Positions 46,401 to 56,947 of a stretch of DNA of 64,000 nucleotides are shown here, in pieces. The stretch is from Edaphochlamys debaryana (Eukaryota > Chlorophyta > Chlorophyceae > Chlamydomonadales), in the NCBI GenBank assembly GCA_016858145.1, contig JAEHOE010000002.1, forward strand, positions 3,472,001 through 3,536,000, in the 5' to 3' direction. Made by a program: the position numbers and the translations under genes. Under the pieces are notes generated by a model. It was not told where the DNA came from, did no database searches, and saw only the letters and a list, made by a program, of their open reading frames with translations. Numbering within the stretch: the first letter of the stretch is position 1; each line of letters begins with the position of its first letter.

Positions 46401-48749
46401 CATGTACGGCAAGGCCGACGACGGAGGTGCGTAATCTGCATTCTTGCTGCTCGTACTTGCCCCCTAATCATCGCCATAACATCATCCTTACTCATACGGC
46501 GCCCTCCCGAAACACCTCACCGCGCCTGTGCCGTACAATGCAGGCGCGTCGTACAAGGCGCGCACGCGCATGCTGGCGGGCGCTCTGCGTCACGGTGACG
46601 GCGTGGCGGGCAGGCTGCTGGCGGGCGATCGGGCGCCGAGGGAGCTAGCGGAAGCTGACTCCATGGCCCTGGCGCCTGCGTCACTACGGGCGCAGGTACG
46701 CACGTGGGGCCGTGCGTGGGGTCCTTCATGGGTGGGGCCGTACGTGGGGCCACGGATTTGCACGTCCTGTCAGGCGATGAGGCTTGCAGGACCGCCCAAA
46801 AATGGGCTGGTGGGGGTCGAGACACGGGTGTTGTTCATGGGTTCGATTAGGGTCCGTCATGCGTGGGGCCTTGAGCGGGGGTTTACAAGCAAAGCGCAAT
46901 GCCAGTGCCCGAGGGCACGCTCTGGCTCCACGCCTCGCGGTCCCCCTCCACCCCGCGACCCCCCGTTGCCTCGCCCTCATACCCATGCCTTGGCTCCCCC
47001 CCCCCCCCCCCCCCCGCCCTCATACCCATGCCTTGGCCCCCCCCCCCCCCCCCCCCGCCCTCATACCCATGCCTTGGCTCCCCACCCCCCCCCCCCCGCC
47101 CTCATACCCATGCCTTGGCTCCCCACCCACCCCCCCCGCCCTCATACCCATGCCTTGGCTCCCCCCCCCCCCCCCCGCCCTCATACCCATGCCTTGGCTC
47201 CCCACCCACCCCCCCCGCCCTCATACCCATGCCTTGGCTCCCCACCCACCCCCCCCGCCCTCATACCCATGCCTTGGCTCCCCACCCACCCCCCCCGCCC
47301 TCATACCCATGCCTTGGCTCCCCACCCCCCCCCCGCCCTCATACCCATGCCCCGACCCCTCAGGCCGAGGAGCGGGAGCGCAAGCGGCGGCAAGACATGG
47401 AGGCGTGGGAGAAGGTACGACATGTTGGATGTCGTACAGATGTCGCACAGATCAGGGGCGAGTACTCCTCGCATTTTGAAGTGGCGCTGTCGGCTCAATC
47501 GGTGGACGCATCTGGGCCTCGAAAGCGCCCCCGAGTACATTTACTTGGCCGCAGTGGCTGCCGCTCTCGCTTGTGCCGCACTCAAGATCGCACCCACCCC
47601 GCACACATGGTAGACGACCCCGCCGCTATAACAAGTGGGGAAGCCAAGTGCTCTCACGGCCCGAAAACGAATGGGGCCGCAGGGAAACGGATGCCCTCAC
47701 CCCGAAGCGAAAGGGCCCCCAGGCAAACGAATGAGCTCACGGCCCCGAATCGGATGGCCCCTCAAGAAACGAGTGCCTTCGCAGTGACCTCGCAGACCCC
47801 GAACGGATGGCGCCGCAGGGAAACGAGCTCCCTTGCAGACCCAAAACGGATGAGACCGCGGGGAAACGAGTGCCCCTTGCGGCGCCAAACGGATGGGGCC
47901 GCGGGGAAACGAATGCCCTTGCGGCAATAGAACGGACGGGGCAGCACGGAAACGAATGCCCTTACGCCCCCAAAACGGACAGGGCCGCGGGAAAGCAGAT
48001 GCCCTTGCGGCCCTAAAACGGATGGGCCGCACGGAAACGAATGCCCTTGCGGCCCCTCAACGGATGGGGCCGCGGGGAAACGAATGCCCTCACTCACCTG
48101 TCCCCGCCTTCCCCCCCTTGCATTGTAGCTGACCGTTCTCCTCTCCTCTCTACAGCACCACCCGCCCTTGCGGCTTGCCGGCCAGGGCGGGCGCCTCCGC
48201 CTACAAGAACACGCCCCCCTGTTCTCCTGACTCCCCCCAACCTTGACTCCCCCCGCCCTCTTCCCTCCCCCCCCTTGCCCTCACAGCTGGCCGGCCAGGG
48301 CGGCGGTGCCGCCACCCACAAGAACACGGCCGCGCTGTGCCCCTCCTGCGGGGGCCGGGGAGCCACCGTGCACACGGTGCTGAGCGGGGGCACGTACGCG
48401 CAGGAGAGGGTGCAGGTAAGAGGGTGCATGCGAAGGGTTAGAAAAGGGAGCGGGTGGAGATCAGGGGGCGGGCGACGGGGAAGAGGGAATGGAGGTACGG
48501 GAGCGAGGGGGCACGTGCGAACGGGAACGAGTGCGTGCAGGTCCGGCGGGCATGTGGATGGCGGTGAGGGAGGCGGTCCCGGCTTGTCGGTTGGTCTGCT
48601 CCCCCGCGGGAAGTCCCCTCGGGCTGAACTTGTTTCCCGCACCCTGCCCCCACTTGTTCAAGCCGCTCGACCCTGCCCCGCTGCCTCACGCCTGCCAGGT
48701 TCAGAAGTTTGTGTGCGACCACTGCGGCAGCATTTGGAGAAACGACTGA
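37453..48749 (+). CDS. HsdR-like SF2 helicase fused to a TFIIS-like elongation-factor module
   Basis: 24 exons join in phase into 1744 codons: 37453-37560, 37701-37847, 37963-38040, 38233-38476, 38700-39031, 39157-39228, 39478-39609, 39862-40344, 40538-40657, 40763-40811, 41285-41359, 41550-41714, 41887-42979, 43123-43150, 43485-43623, 44013-44332, 44477-44949, 45063-45150, 45305-45634, 46051-46426, 46544-46695, 47364-47414, 48287-48415, 48699-48749. Motor motifs follow the type I restriction R-subunit order: RPHQVDAV, HSAGSGKSAT (Walker A, about residue 112), LVLVDRTQLDEQL, ADEAHRHHG (about 311), GFTATPSPK, YAPFHSYSMR then DGFVLDVLRSYT, GMVVTRSRQH, VVCSKYETGYDDP, PLSGARAVQVLGRLNRP, DFANGVGALREAFEDFY. 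Exon 13 inserts about 360 acidic, Ser/Gly-rich residues with a WPKRRRV basic patch. The C-terminal third is TFIIS-like: LW domain (LLRRLSLWPVSVEQLRATAVG, about 1453-1513), central domain (about 1545-1668), zinc ribbon (CPSC...CDHC). Probably nuclear. Confidence 0.8.
46970..47350 (+). repeat. 40-bp minisatellite in helicase intron 21
   Basis: Ten copies of a unit built on CCCTCATACCCATGCCTTGG plus a C-rich spacer of variable length. The final copy (47339 onward, CATACCCATGCCCCGACC) runs directly into the CCTCAG acceptor of exon 22, so the array looks like amplification of the acceptor region. Confidence 0.95.
47657..48097 (+). repeat. Degenerate 45-bp minisatellite in helicase intron 22
   Basis: About ten diverged copies of a unit centred on GGCCGCGGGGAAACGAATGC, followed by CCTTGCGGCCCC and AAACGGATG. 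Copies nearer the 3' side are more alike. Confidence 0.9.
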
Positions 48750-50234
48750 GGCGCCGGGGGCCGTGAGGCCGGTGAGGGTGCTGGGGGCCGCGAGGAACGA
48801 CTGAGGGCTGCTGAGCTGAGAGCATGGCGGTAACAGCATCCAGTTGATACGTTAGGAGCCTTGTCCTTCGGGGACGGGCAAGCCAGCTGAGCGCATGTGG
48901 AGGCACGAATGAGGCTGCCGAGGGACGTGCGTGGCGGTGGTAGCAGGAGCCTCCTCCAAGCGAGGACGCGAGGGACGAGCCGTGGCTGTTGCGTTTGATT
49001 GGCCCGCACTCCGCAGAAGGCCTGCAGAGCGAGTGTGCGACTGGGGCTGGACGGCTGGTGCGTGGCAGGCGTCGGGTCCTGAGCGGGCGTCGCGCATTGG
49101 GGCAGGGCGCATTCGGGGCCGCTTGGAGACTTGCTTAGCTGCGTGGAGCCCACTACCCGTGTATCGTGGCTGACTCCTCGCTGCCTTGGAAAAGTCGGCC
49201 CAACCTCCACAGCAGCCTCGTCACGACACGATAGAGGTTGCGGACATGGAATAGAGAAGCGTGGCGGCTTGCCGCAGCCGCTTACATGCTATCGACAGGA
49301 CAAGCTGCTTCCCAACGCTGACCAGCTCAGAAGCTCTGCCCGGTAAAATCTCACACCTCACAGCTCGTGTCTGATCCCTTCCCTACGAAGGTGTCGCCCC
49401 CGCGCCCAAACCCCACCCCACCCTACTAGACTGCGGTATAAGCCTCTGCCGATCGGCTCCTTCAAACGTCCCTCCCAACCAAATTAGCCCCTAGACCAGA
49501 ACCCACCGTCGCCATCCCTCACACGGGCCCCATGCTCAGGTCACGACATCATCGTACCGCACCACTCCCACTCCAACAAGCGATAAGCCTTCCCTGCGAC
49601 TCAGGCCCTTGCCTCGAGTCGCCCTGCCCCGCCCTCCTCCGGCCAAGGAAAGGGCCCGGACAGCCCGGAGCCCTGGCCAGCCGCATCGCCGCAGCGCCAT
49701 GGGTCCAAGCCCTCCAAGGACGGGGTCGGGGGCCCTAATGCGGCAGTCCCTGTCCGGCGCCAAGCGCAAGAACGGCACCGCCTGCCGCTGTGGACCCCGC
49801 CCTGCCGCTCCCGCCTCGTTGCTTGCCACATTGCGTGCATGGCCCGAGGCCCCGGCCATGGCTGACTCCGCACCGGGCCAGGCGTCCGGGCGTGCGCCCC
49901 CCGCGCCCGCAAGCGCCCCCCCCCCCCGCCCCGCCCTCCAGCTCTCCAGCGCTCGCCCGCAGCTGCGCCGCCATCCAGGCTCAGAGGCAGGCCGCAGCTC
50001 CACGAGGTGGGGCCATGGTGCGCCCACCCCACCGCCGGTGCGGCTGCCGCCGCCGCTCAGGCTCCGTCCCCCGCCGCCAGCGCCGGCGGCAGGGCCCCCC
50101 CGTGTTGCTGCCTCCGTGAGCCTGGGCAGCGGGGCCCCGCTCGGCTCCTCGGCTCCGCCCCACGCCCAGGCGGGCGGTCCCCGGCTGCTGGCCTCCCTTT
50201 GCAGGCCGGCCTCCCTTCGCAGACCAGGCCCCCT
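48750..50234. other. Convergent 3' region between helicase-TFIIS and B22 genes
   Basis: Should contain the 3'UTRs of both genes. A minus-strand TGTAA (TTACA at about 49282) is a candidate polyadenylation signal for the B22 gene. No further gene is supported; the open frames around 49609-50495 overlap B22 UTR/exon DNA and show no domain. Confidence 0.5.
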
Positions 50235-51302
50235 CTACAGGTGGTCTCCCTTCTTGTACTCGTCGATGTAGTCGTAGTTGGGCGTGAATTTGAGCTGGGG
50301 GGTGGGGGTGGGTTGAGGGACGGGAGTGGGGGTTTGAGAGAAGCGCAGACGTGCCACGTCCCTCCCACAGTGATGGGTACCGGTAAGCACCGAAAGGCGC
50401 TGATTGGAAAGAGGGGCCGGACGCACGCCTGGGCCTCCGCCCGCCGGCCTCGACTGGCCACAAGCCCCGAGCACCCCCCAAAAGGCATCTGCTAGCTCCA
50501 GCTACAAATGCCTAGGGCTCAGGTCCCCGGGACCGCGTGGAAGAGCCCCTCACTGTGTAGGCCACGCTGTGCTCCACTCCACTCGTTCCTCAGGTGAAGG
50601 TGGTGTTGACGTGCTCTCCGTGCTGCTGCCAAGCGACCGGCACCCCCACGCCTGTGCCTCCCCCCCTCCCGGCTCCCCACCTTGGGTTGCGCGGGGTTGA
50701 TCGAGTAGGCCGTGCCACCGATGAACTCGGGCTCTGCACAAGGAGCGGCAGTGCATCAGCCCGCGTCGCGCGACACTGTGCTCCGGCCCAAGCTGCCATG
50801 GCCATGCTGTTGGGGCAACTCACTGATGAGCGGCTCCCAGTGCCGGAAGCGCGCCAGCAGCTCCTCGCCGTGCTCCACCATCCGTCGAATCTGCTCACGG
50901 TCGCTCTGCGGGCCCCAACAACGCGTCCAGGGCTCAGGGCACGCCTCACCCTCTGCACGCTCACTCCCGTCGCGGGATACCCTGCGCCAACTCACCACAT
51001 CCTTGTTGTCCTCAAACTCCTTGCGCAGGGCGTATGCCTGAGCGCGGGGCACGTGGAAGAATGCAGCTTCAGCCCACAGAAGCTCTCATGCGGCCGCTCC
51101 CAGCCGCTGCTTTATGCGCATGGCTGCTAGAGAGACTGCGTTGAGCTCCTCTTGCAGCCAGGGGCCTCCTCGCGAGCATGCTCACCCGCGGGTACCACTC
51201 GTGCCGGTTAGCGCTATAGTTGATGAGCTCCTTCAGACCTGTCCGGTACATCCGCATGACCCGGAGCTTGTGCGGCAGCGCAAGGACCGCCTCTGACGCC
51301 AT
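50235..51302 (-). CDS. NUOB22: Mitochondrial complex I subunit B22 (NDUFB9-like, LYR family)
   Basis: Accessory subunit of NADH:ubiquinone oxidoreductase, membrane arm, 132 aa. Minus-strand exons: 51302-51186, 51082-50996, 50905-50824, 50733-50681, 50294-50235; all junctions are in phase. The product starts MASEAVLALPHKLRVMRMYR (LYR motif in the variant form MYR), then TGLKELINYSANRHEWYPR, LLWAEAAFFHVPRAQAYAL, REQIRRMVEHGEELLARF, PEFIGGTAYSINPAQPK, and ends NYDYIDEYKKGDHL. Length and order match plant/algal B22. No cleavable transit peptide is obvious, as usual for this subunit. An upstream in-frame ATG at 51329 would add nine residues; the shorter form is preferred. It is transcribed away from the membrane-protein gene. 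The symbol follows algal usage and is assigned by similarity only. Confidence 0.9.
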
Positions 51303-51705
51303 GCTGATTGGCTCGCAGCTAAAAAGCAAAGGTGTTTGCTAAGCGGGGCAAGCTACCAAGGAGCACAGGCCGGTGGACAAGCAGGCGGACGTGCGACCTC
51401 TCCTCGGCGAGCACACCCGCATTGACAGTACGGCGAGTTGTTTTCTGCAAGTGCAGAGCCCGCAGCGGTCCCGACGGTACCCCCGCCCCTCTGTGAGCCT
51501 AGCACACGTAGCCGCTCACGCTCGGGTAATGTAGAGCCTGCGGGAACAGTGTCTGTCGTCAAACTTTGAATAAGCTCCGCCACTACGCCGCAGCTCAGCG
51601 GCCATAACCAACGACATATGTGCTAGTCAGGTAGAGTTCCACTACCGACAAGTCAGAGCGTCATTAGGGGCCCTGAGCGGCTGTTCTTGGAGCTGCGTGT
51701 GCACG
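51303..51705. promoter_or_regulatory. Divergent promoter between B22 and membrane-protein genes
   Basis: Only 403 bp separate the two start codons, so both 5'UTRs and promoters must share this stretch. No classical TATA box is evident near either start. Confidence 0.6.
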
Positions 51706-54700
51706 ATGGCCAAGGGCCAAATCGTCGTGTCGCTGCGCTCTAAAGGGTTGCCGTCGTTCAACAAGGCGCTCATATTCGACATCAGATACCAGGCCGTGCA
51801 GCTCGCCACGGAGTTCCTGGACATCTTCTTCTCGGCGCTGGTCACCTTCACATGCCTCTCATGGACGTCCTGGATCAGCATTGCTATCAACATCTGCGTC
51901 ATAGCAGGATCCGTCACGACGGACTGGGGCAAGATAGGCGGGGACTTTGTAAGTTGGCCGGGGCTGGAGGGGGGTTGGGGCCGTCGGCTGTTTTAAGCCT
52001 GGTTTGCGGGTATGTGACACGGCACGGTCCCCAGCCTGGGCCTGCGCATTCGCCCCCCCTCACCTCCTCACGTCAACCCACCACCACAGATCTTTGTCTT
52101 CTTCATGTACATCGTGCTGCCGCTGCTCATCACGTACGGCGTTGTCTTCCGGCGGCGCGACCAGGCTCTGTCCGCCATAGCTCGCTTCAAGGCCTCATTC
52201 GTGGCTCTGCTTATGGCGCGGCCGCCGGGGATCACAGCGGTGCAGCGGGACGCATCGGACGACCTGCACCGCAGGTGGGGCCGCCGGTGGAGATTGAGCA
52301 ACGGGCCCGGGGTCACGGTTGGGTTTGGTTACGAGGGTCAAGCAGCCCAGGTCGGGAGGGGTGGCTTGGCCATGCTGGACAGCTGGGGGGGGTGGGGGCT
52401 GTACCGAGCCGACCGCAGTTGGGCCACCGGTGACAAGCTATGGGCAGGGGGTGCAGTTTGATGCGGGGGTCAGGGATGGTTGAGGCATGGGGGCGCGAAG
52501 GACGCAGCGGGACGCATCGGACACGACATGTGAGGGAGAGCTTGGGAGCGCACGAAAACGGGCCAAAGGTCCGGTGGGTATGAGGTGTCTAGGAGGCAAG
52601 GAGCAAGTGCTGTCGTCAGTTTAGAGCTATGGGCAGCAGGTTTGCTTGGGGCGCAGGGGTGGCGTGGCCAGCAGCAGCATCCTCATCCTCAGCAGCTGCA
52701 GGGGGTTGTCATCTGTAACGTGCCGAGCGCACGCTGCGGGCAGGGCTGAGGCAGGGCGGCGGGCCCGCCGCCCCGGCTCCATTGCTTTGTGGGCCTCGGG
52801 TGGGCTGCCTGTTGGGCTAGGCAGTAGGCACTTACCTCCCGCCTCATCCCCCCACACGCCTCCTGCCAGGGCTGTGGTGTTCATCGAGGACCTGCACCAG
52901 TACCTGCAGCATCGCCGCCCCTACGCGCGCCACTTCTACATCCCCATTCGACCCTCCACGCCCTCGTCCAATGATGACCTGGTGAGGAGAAGGCGGGGGA
53001 GGAGGGAGGGGCGGGATGTTTGCGCCATCAGGGGATGGCAGGGCAGCGCAGGGGAGGGAAGAGGCTCGACCGTCATCGGTCGGGTGCATCCGGGGACAGG
53101 GTGTGGGGCTTGCGCCTCAAGAGGCCAGAGGGGTTTCCAAGGGCATCACAAGGCGGGGACGGCCGCAAAGTCAGAACGCCTTCGCACGACCTGGTACGTG
53201 TGGAGACGGGACAAGGGCAGGGCCCTAGCTCAGCATGCTGCTGCGCCCCTGTGCCCCCAACGTGTCACGTGCAAAACACGCTCGCGCCCCCTCGCTCCTT
53301 CCCCCCCGCCCCCAGCTCCGTGTCTCCCGGGAGCTGGGCATGCTGCTGCGGCGCGTGCACCGGGGCGTGCGGGACATGCACGTGCTGGTGGCGCGCATGC
53401 GGGAGGCGGGGTTCAGCGAGCAGGCGGTGAGGGGGGCGGGGAGGAGAGGTGTGTGTGCATGTGTGCTGTAGGGGACAGGGGCTGTGGACGGATGCCGACA
53501 GGAATAAGTGGAACGGGGCGCTGGGCAGGGGCCGGTGGCTGCGTGCGTGCGCCGTCCCGGTCTGCGCCAGCACTCCCCGACCCGCCATCGCCCCGCCGGC
53601 CCCCCGACCCAGATCGCCTCCACGTCTGTCCGCGTGGAGTCGGTGCATGCGGCCGTGGAGGAGCTGATCAACATCAAGGAGATGCGCACCCCGGTGGTGA
53701 GCAGTTCGCGGTTGGTTGGTTGGTGGTTGGTTGTTGTCCGGCTGTTGGTTGGCTGGCCCCACCTTGCATTTGCACACCCGCACTCGTGCTCCTCAGCACA
53801 TGACGCGTGTGCCCAGCACCAACGCCGCTCAGCGCTCCTGCTCCCGTGCCTGCCGCTGACACGCGAAACACATCGCCCTGTTTCCCCACCGCCCCCCGCG
53901 CCCCCAGGTGGTCCGTGCCACGGTCCGCTGGTTCGTAGTGGTGCTCATGCCCGTGGCCTTCGGGCCGTTCTGGAACACGGTGCTGAACACGATGGGCGGC
54001 GATGCGGCGTTTGCGGGCATATTTGGGGTCCTGGTGAGTCACTAGTGTGGTCACGTCAGCCGGGTGGGTCCGCTTGGTATGGACCAAGCGGCAAGCAGCG
54101 GAGGGGGGCTCAAGTGCAGAGTTACGGGAAGCTGAAAGCACTACATCATCCGCCCCCGTCTCCGGAACCATCCCGCGGGGCCCTGCTTGGCCTGCTGGAT
54201 CTAATTGGAAATCTGCCCTCCATGTCTGCCCTCATGTCTACCCCTAATATCTACCCCCTATGGTTGACCCCTCCCCTCCCCTCCCTCCCCACCCTGACAG
54301 ACCCACGTTGCCCTGCTGGGCCTGCTGGACACTGCGGTGGCGGTGGAGGACCCCTTCGATGACTCAGCGCTGGACGCCATCTCGCTGTTCGAGGTGCTCG
54401 ACCAAGTGGGGGTGGTGAGTCGAGGAGGGACAGACCGCGTTGGCAGAGACCTCGAACCTCTTGGGTTCACGGCGGCGGTCAGTACATCATGGCGGCAAGG
54501 CTGGCTGGCAAGGCTGCGGCGCACAACTTTCCCCTGCCCCCTTGCTTTCTGGCCTCGCGTGCATGACTTGAAGATCTCTGACTTAGCCCCATCCTTCTTC
54601 CGTACAGATGACGACGCCGGGCGGCGCCGACGCCGATGGCTACGAGAACATGGGTCTTGCGGGCGGCGCGAGCCCCAGCGGGGGCGGCGGCGGCGGCGAG

Positions 54701-55397
54701 GGCAGCGGCGAGCGCTCCGGAGGGCACGTGGCCATGTATGTGTCCGGGAGCCCGGGCCGAGGTGGCGGCGGCGGAGGGTCGCCGGAAGCCACGGCCACGT
54801 CAGCAGCTGGTGGCGTCAGCGCTGGGGCGGCGGCGGCATCGGAGGCGTCGAGCCTTGGGGTGAGTGCCGGGTTCTCAGACCGCCCCTCCTATCATCACTA
54901 GGGATCACTGCGTTCTGGGCTCTTTACCCCAGCCGCCTTGCGCCTGCCCCCTCAGCCCCTCATACACCGAGCTGCCCTTACGGCCCGCACCGGCGCACCC
55001 TTGCCACCTGCCTCGCTCTACCGCCTTACTTGCAGTCAACCCCGGTTTAGCGCTCCCTTCCTTCGCTCCCCTCACCCTCCCCTCCTTGCCCCCGCAGCCG
55101 CTCCCCTCCGGCGCCCCCGGCCTCATGACTCAGCCCAACGGCGTGCCGGCGATGCGGGCGTCCGTGGTGACGTCAGAAACGGCCGTGGGGCCCCCTACCA
55201 ACCGGGACGGCTACGGCGGCGGCGGCGGCGGGGGAGGCGGCGGGGGGCAGAGCGGCGCCATCCCCTCCATCACCTCCCCGCCCCTGCCCGACGTGACCGT
55301 GCCCCTGCGTGCGCCCATCGCCATGCCGCCCATGCCTGCGCTGGCGGGGGCGCCGCTGCAGCAGCGGGGGCCGCCCACAGCCGCAGCGCCGGCCTAG
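51706..55397 (+). CDS. Polytopic membrane protein, bestrophin-like features (tentative)
   Basis: Predicted 508-aa integral membrane protein. Exons 51706-51948, 52090-52274, 52870-52981, 53316-53426, 53613-53696, 53908-54033, 54301-54414, 54608-54859 and 55098-55397 all join in phase. Hydrophobic segments: residues about 30-70 (FFSALVTFTCLSW and ISIAINICVIAGS), 82-103 (FVFFMYIVLPLLITYGVVF), about 255-275 (WFVVVLMPVAFGPFW), and about 285-310 (FAGIFGVLTHVALLGLLD). The central part is soluble and charged (EDLHQYLQHRRPYARHFY; coiled RVHRGVRDMHVLVARM). After the last hydrophobic segment comes VEDPFDDSALDAISL, which recalls the acidic EDPFG..D signature after the last helix of bestrophin/UPF0187 anion channels; this is the only link, so the function is unproven. 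The last 150 residues are Gly/Pro/Ser-rich and probably cytosolic. Confidence 0.78.
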
Positions 55398-56947
55398 CCG
55401 TGTGTGGGGCCGGCGGGCGGGCGGGTTGGGGCGTGGGGCTCAGGCGTGGCCGGGGGCAGTCGCGGCGGCTACCACCTACCGCCGCTCTACCGTCCAGCAC
55501 CGGGCCACGTGGGCCCTGGTGCGCGGGTGGGCGCGGGTGCGCTGACTGCGCCGCCAGTGGAGGGCGCACCGCTACCACAGTGCAGACGGACCCTGCAACG
55601 AGCAGGCCGTCCTCAATGGGTAGGCTATTGCACAGCGCAGCCCGGCGATCGACGCCCCGCGCCGGCCGGTGCGGGTCCCAGTCGGGTGGCGGCGGGCCGG
55701 CGGCGTTGCACCGGCCTAGCCGGGCGGCTGCCAGAGGGGTGAGGATTTGGGCCGAGCCCGCTCACTACCCGTGGCGCTCAGGCTTAGCGAGGGCCAAGGG
55801 GAGGCTTGCAGTTGCGTCGCTGCCCGCCAGATGGTGGTGTGCCGGAGTCGACTACACTACCGGTAGGCTAGGCCGATGCGCGCCGGAGTGCGAGCACGGC
55901 CCGTCCACGGCCGCGGGATTCGGGCCTGGGCGCTTGCGTAAACCAGGGGCAGGGGGATGGGGAGCTGCGTCAGTGCCCGCACGTCGTGTGGGGGCGGAGA
56001 GGTCATGCGGGGCGGGTGAGCGCTAGAGTGCTGGCACCTGCATACACACGGTAGCTGCTCGCAGGACCGCTCTGGGCGTGCGGGCGAGAATAAGCGAGGA
56101 GTTGTGACCCGCATGCATGCATACATGCCAGGACACGACTTGGCCCGATGCGGCGGGCGGGCTTCGGGCTGCCCGGACGTGAAGCCGCAGGCGGCAGCCT
56201 GGGCTGATGAGTTGTTGGGTGTGAGTGTGTGGGGCAGACGAAGGGGGGAAACGGGTTGCGAGCATATCCCGAGTTTGTTGGCGCTTGAACGGTTCCCCCT
56301 TACTTGGAGGGATGTAGGCAAGGAGCGTGGCCCTGCAGGGCTCGGTATCCGCGCTAAGTTGCGGTACCGGTACTTTTCTTGAGTGGCTGGCCCCTTATGC
56401 CCGCCGCCCCTGAGGCCCGTGGCGGCGGCAGTGATGGAAGGCGAAGCAGGGAGTGGAGGTCGCTTGGTTGTGGCTCTAGGGCGGGCGGGCTCTCGGGTGG
56501 GCGGGCTCTACTCTGTGACATTGTGAGGGAGCTCTGCCAGGGAGTGCTGAAGCGCTGAGCGCCTCGACCGTCTGGCCGACCTCATGGGCTTGCCTCCTGC
56601 AAGCCTCGGAAGGCGCCATGGAGCGGTGGGCGAGGACGCACGAGTTCCTCCCGCCGGCCAGTCCACATAGGGGCCGAACCCCAACACGCTCTGAGTATCC
56701 CCGCTTTCCGGCAACCCAGGACCCCGTTGCGCGATGGTTGTTCGGCCAGAACAATGAAAGGTGCGAGAGCTACGGGTTAACAGGAGCAGCATTCATTCCT
56801 TTCCGATGTCGTACGCACAGGCCTGTCGAACTGGTTCGACCGGCAGTTGCACCGATGGGAAGAGCGAACCCACCGGCCCCTGCAGGGTGAACCAGCAATC
56901 ACGCATGCACACTGCACTGCACACTGCAGACTACCTGGTAGACAACG
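55398..56947. other. Intergenic region
   Basis: 3' flank of the membrane-protein gene and 5' flank of glycoprotein B. No gene or RNA recognised. Confidence 0.5.

Noticed and set aside
47657..48097. Possible CRISPR-like array because of regular spacing
   Set aside because: Units run into each other with no distinct spacers, inside an intron of a eukaryotic gene; it is a degenerate minisatellite.
45139..48749. A separate TFIIS gene starting at the ATG in exon 18
   Set aside because: No promoter-like gap, and exons 15-19 splice in one continuous phase from the helicase; it remains the main alternative and is listed as the refuting case.
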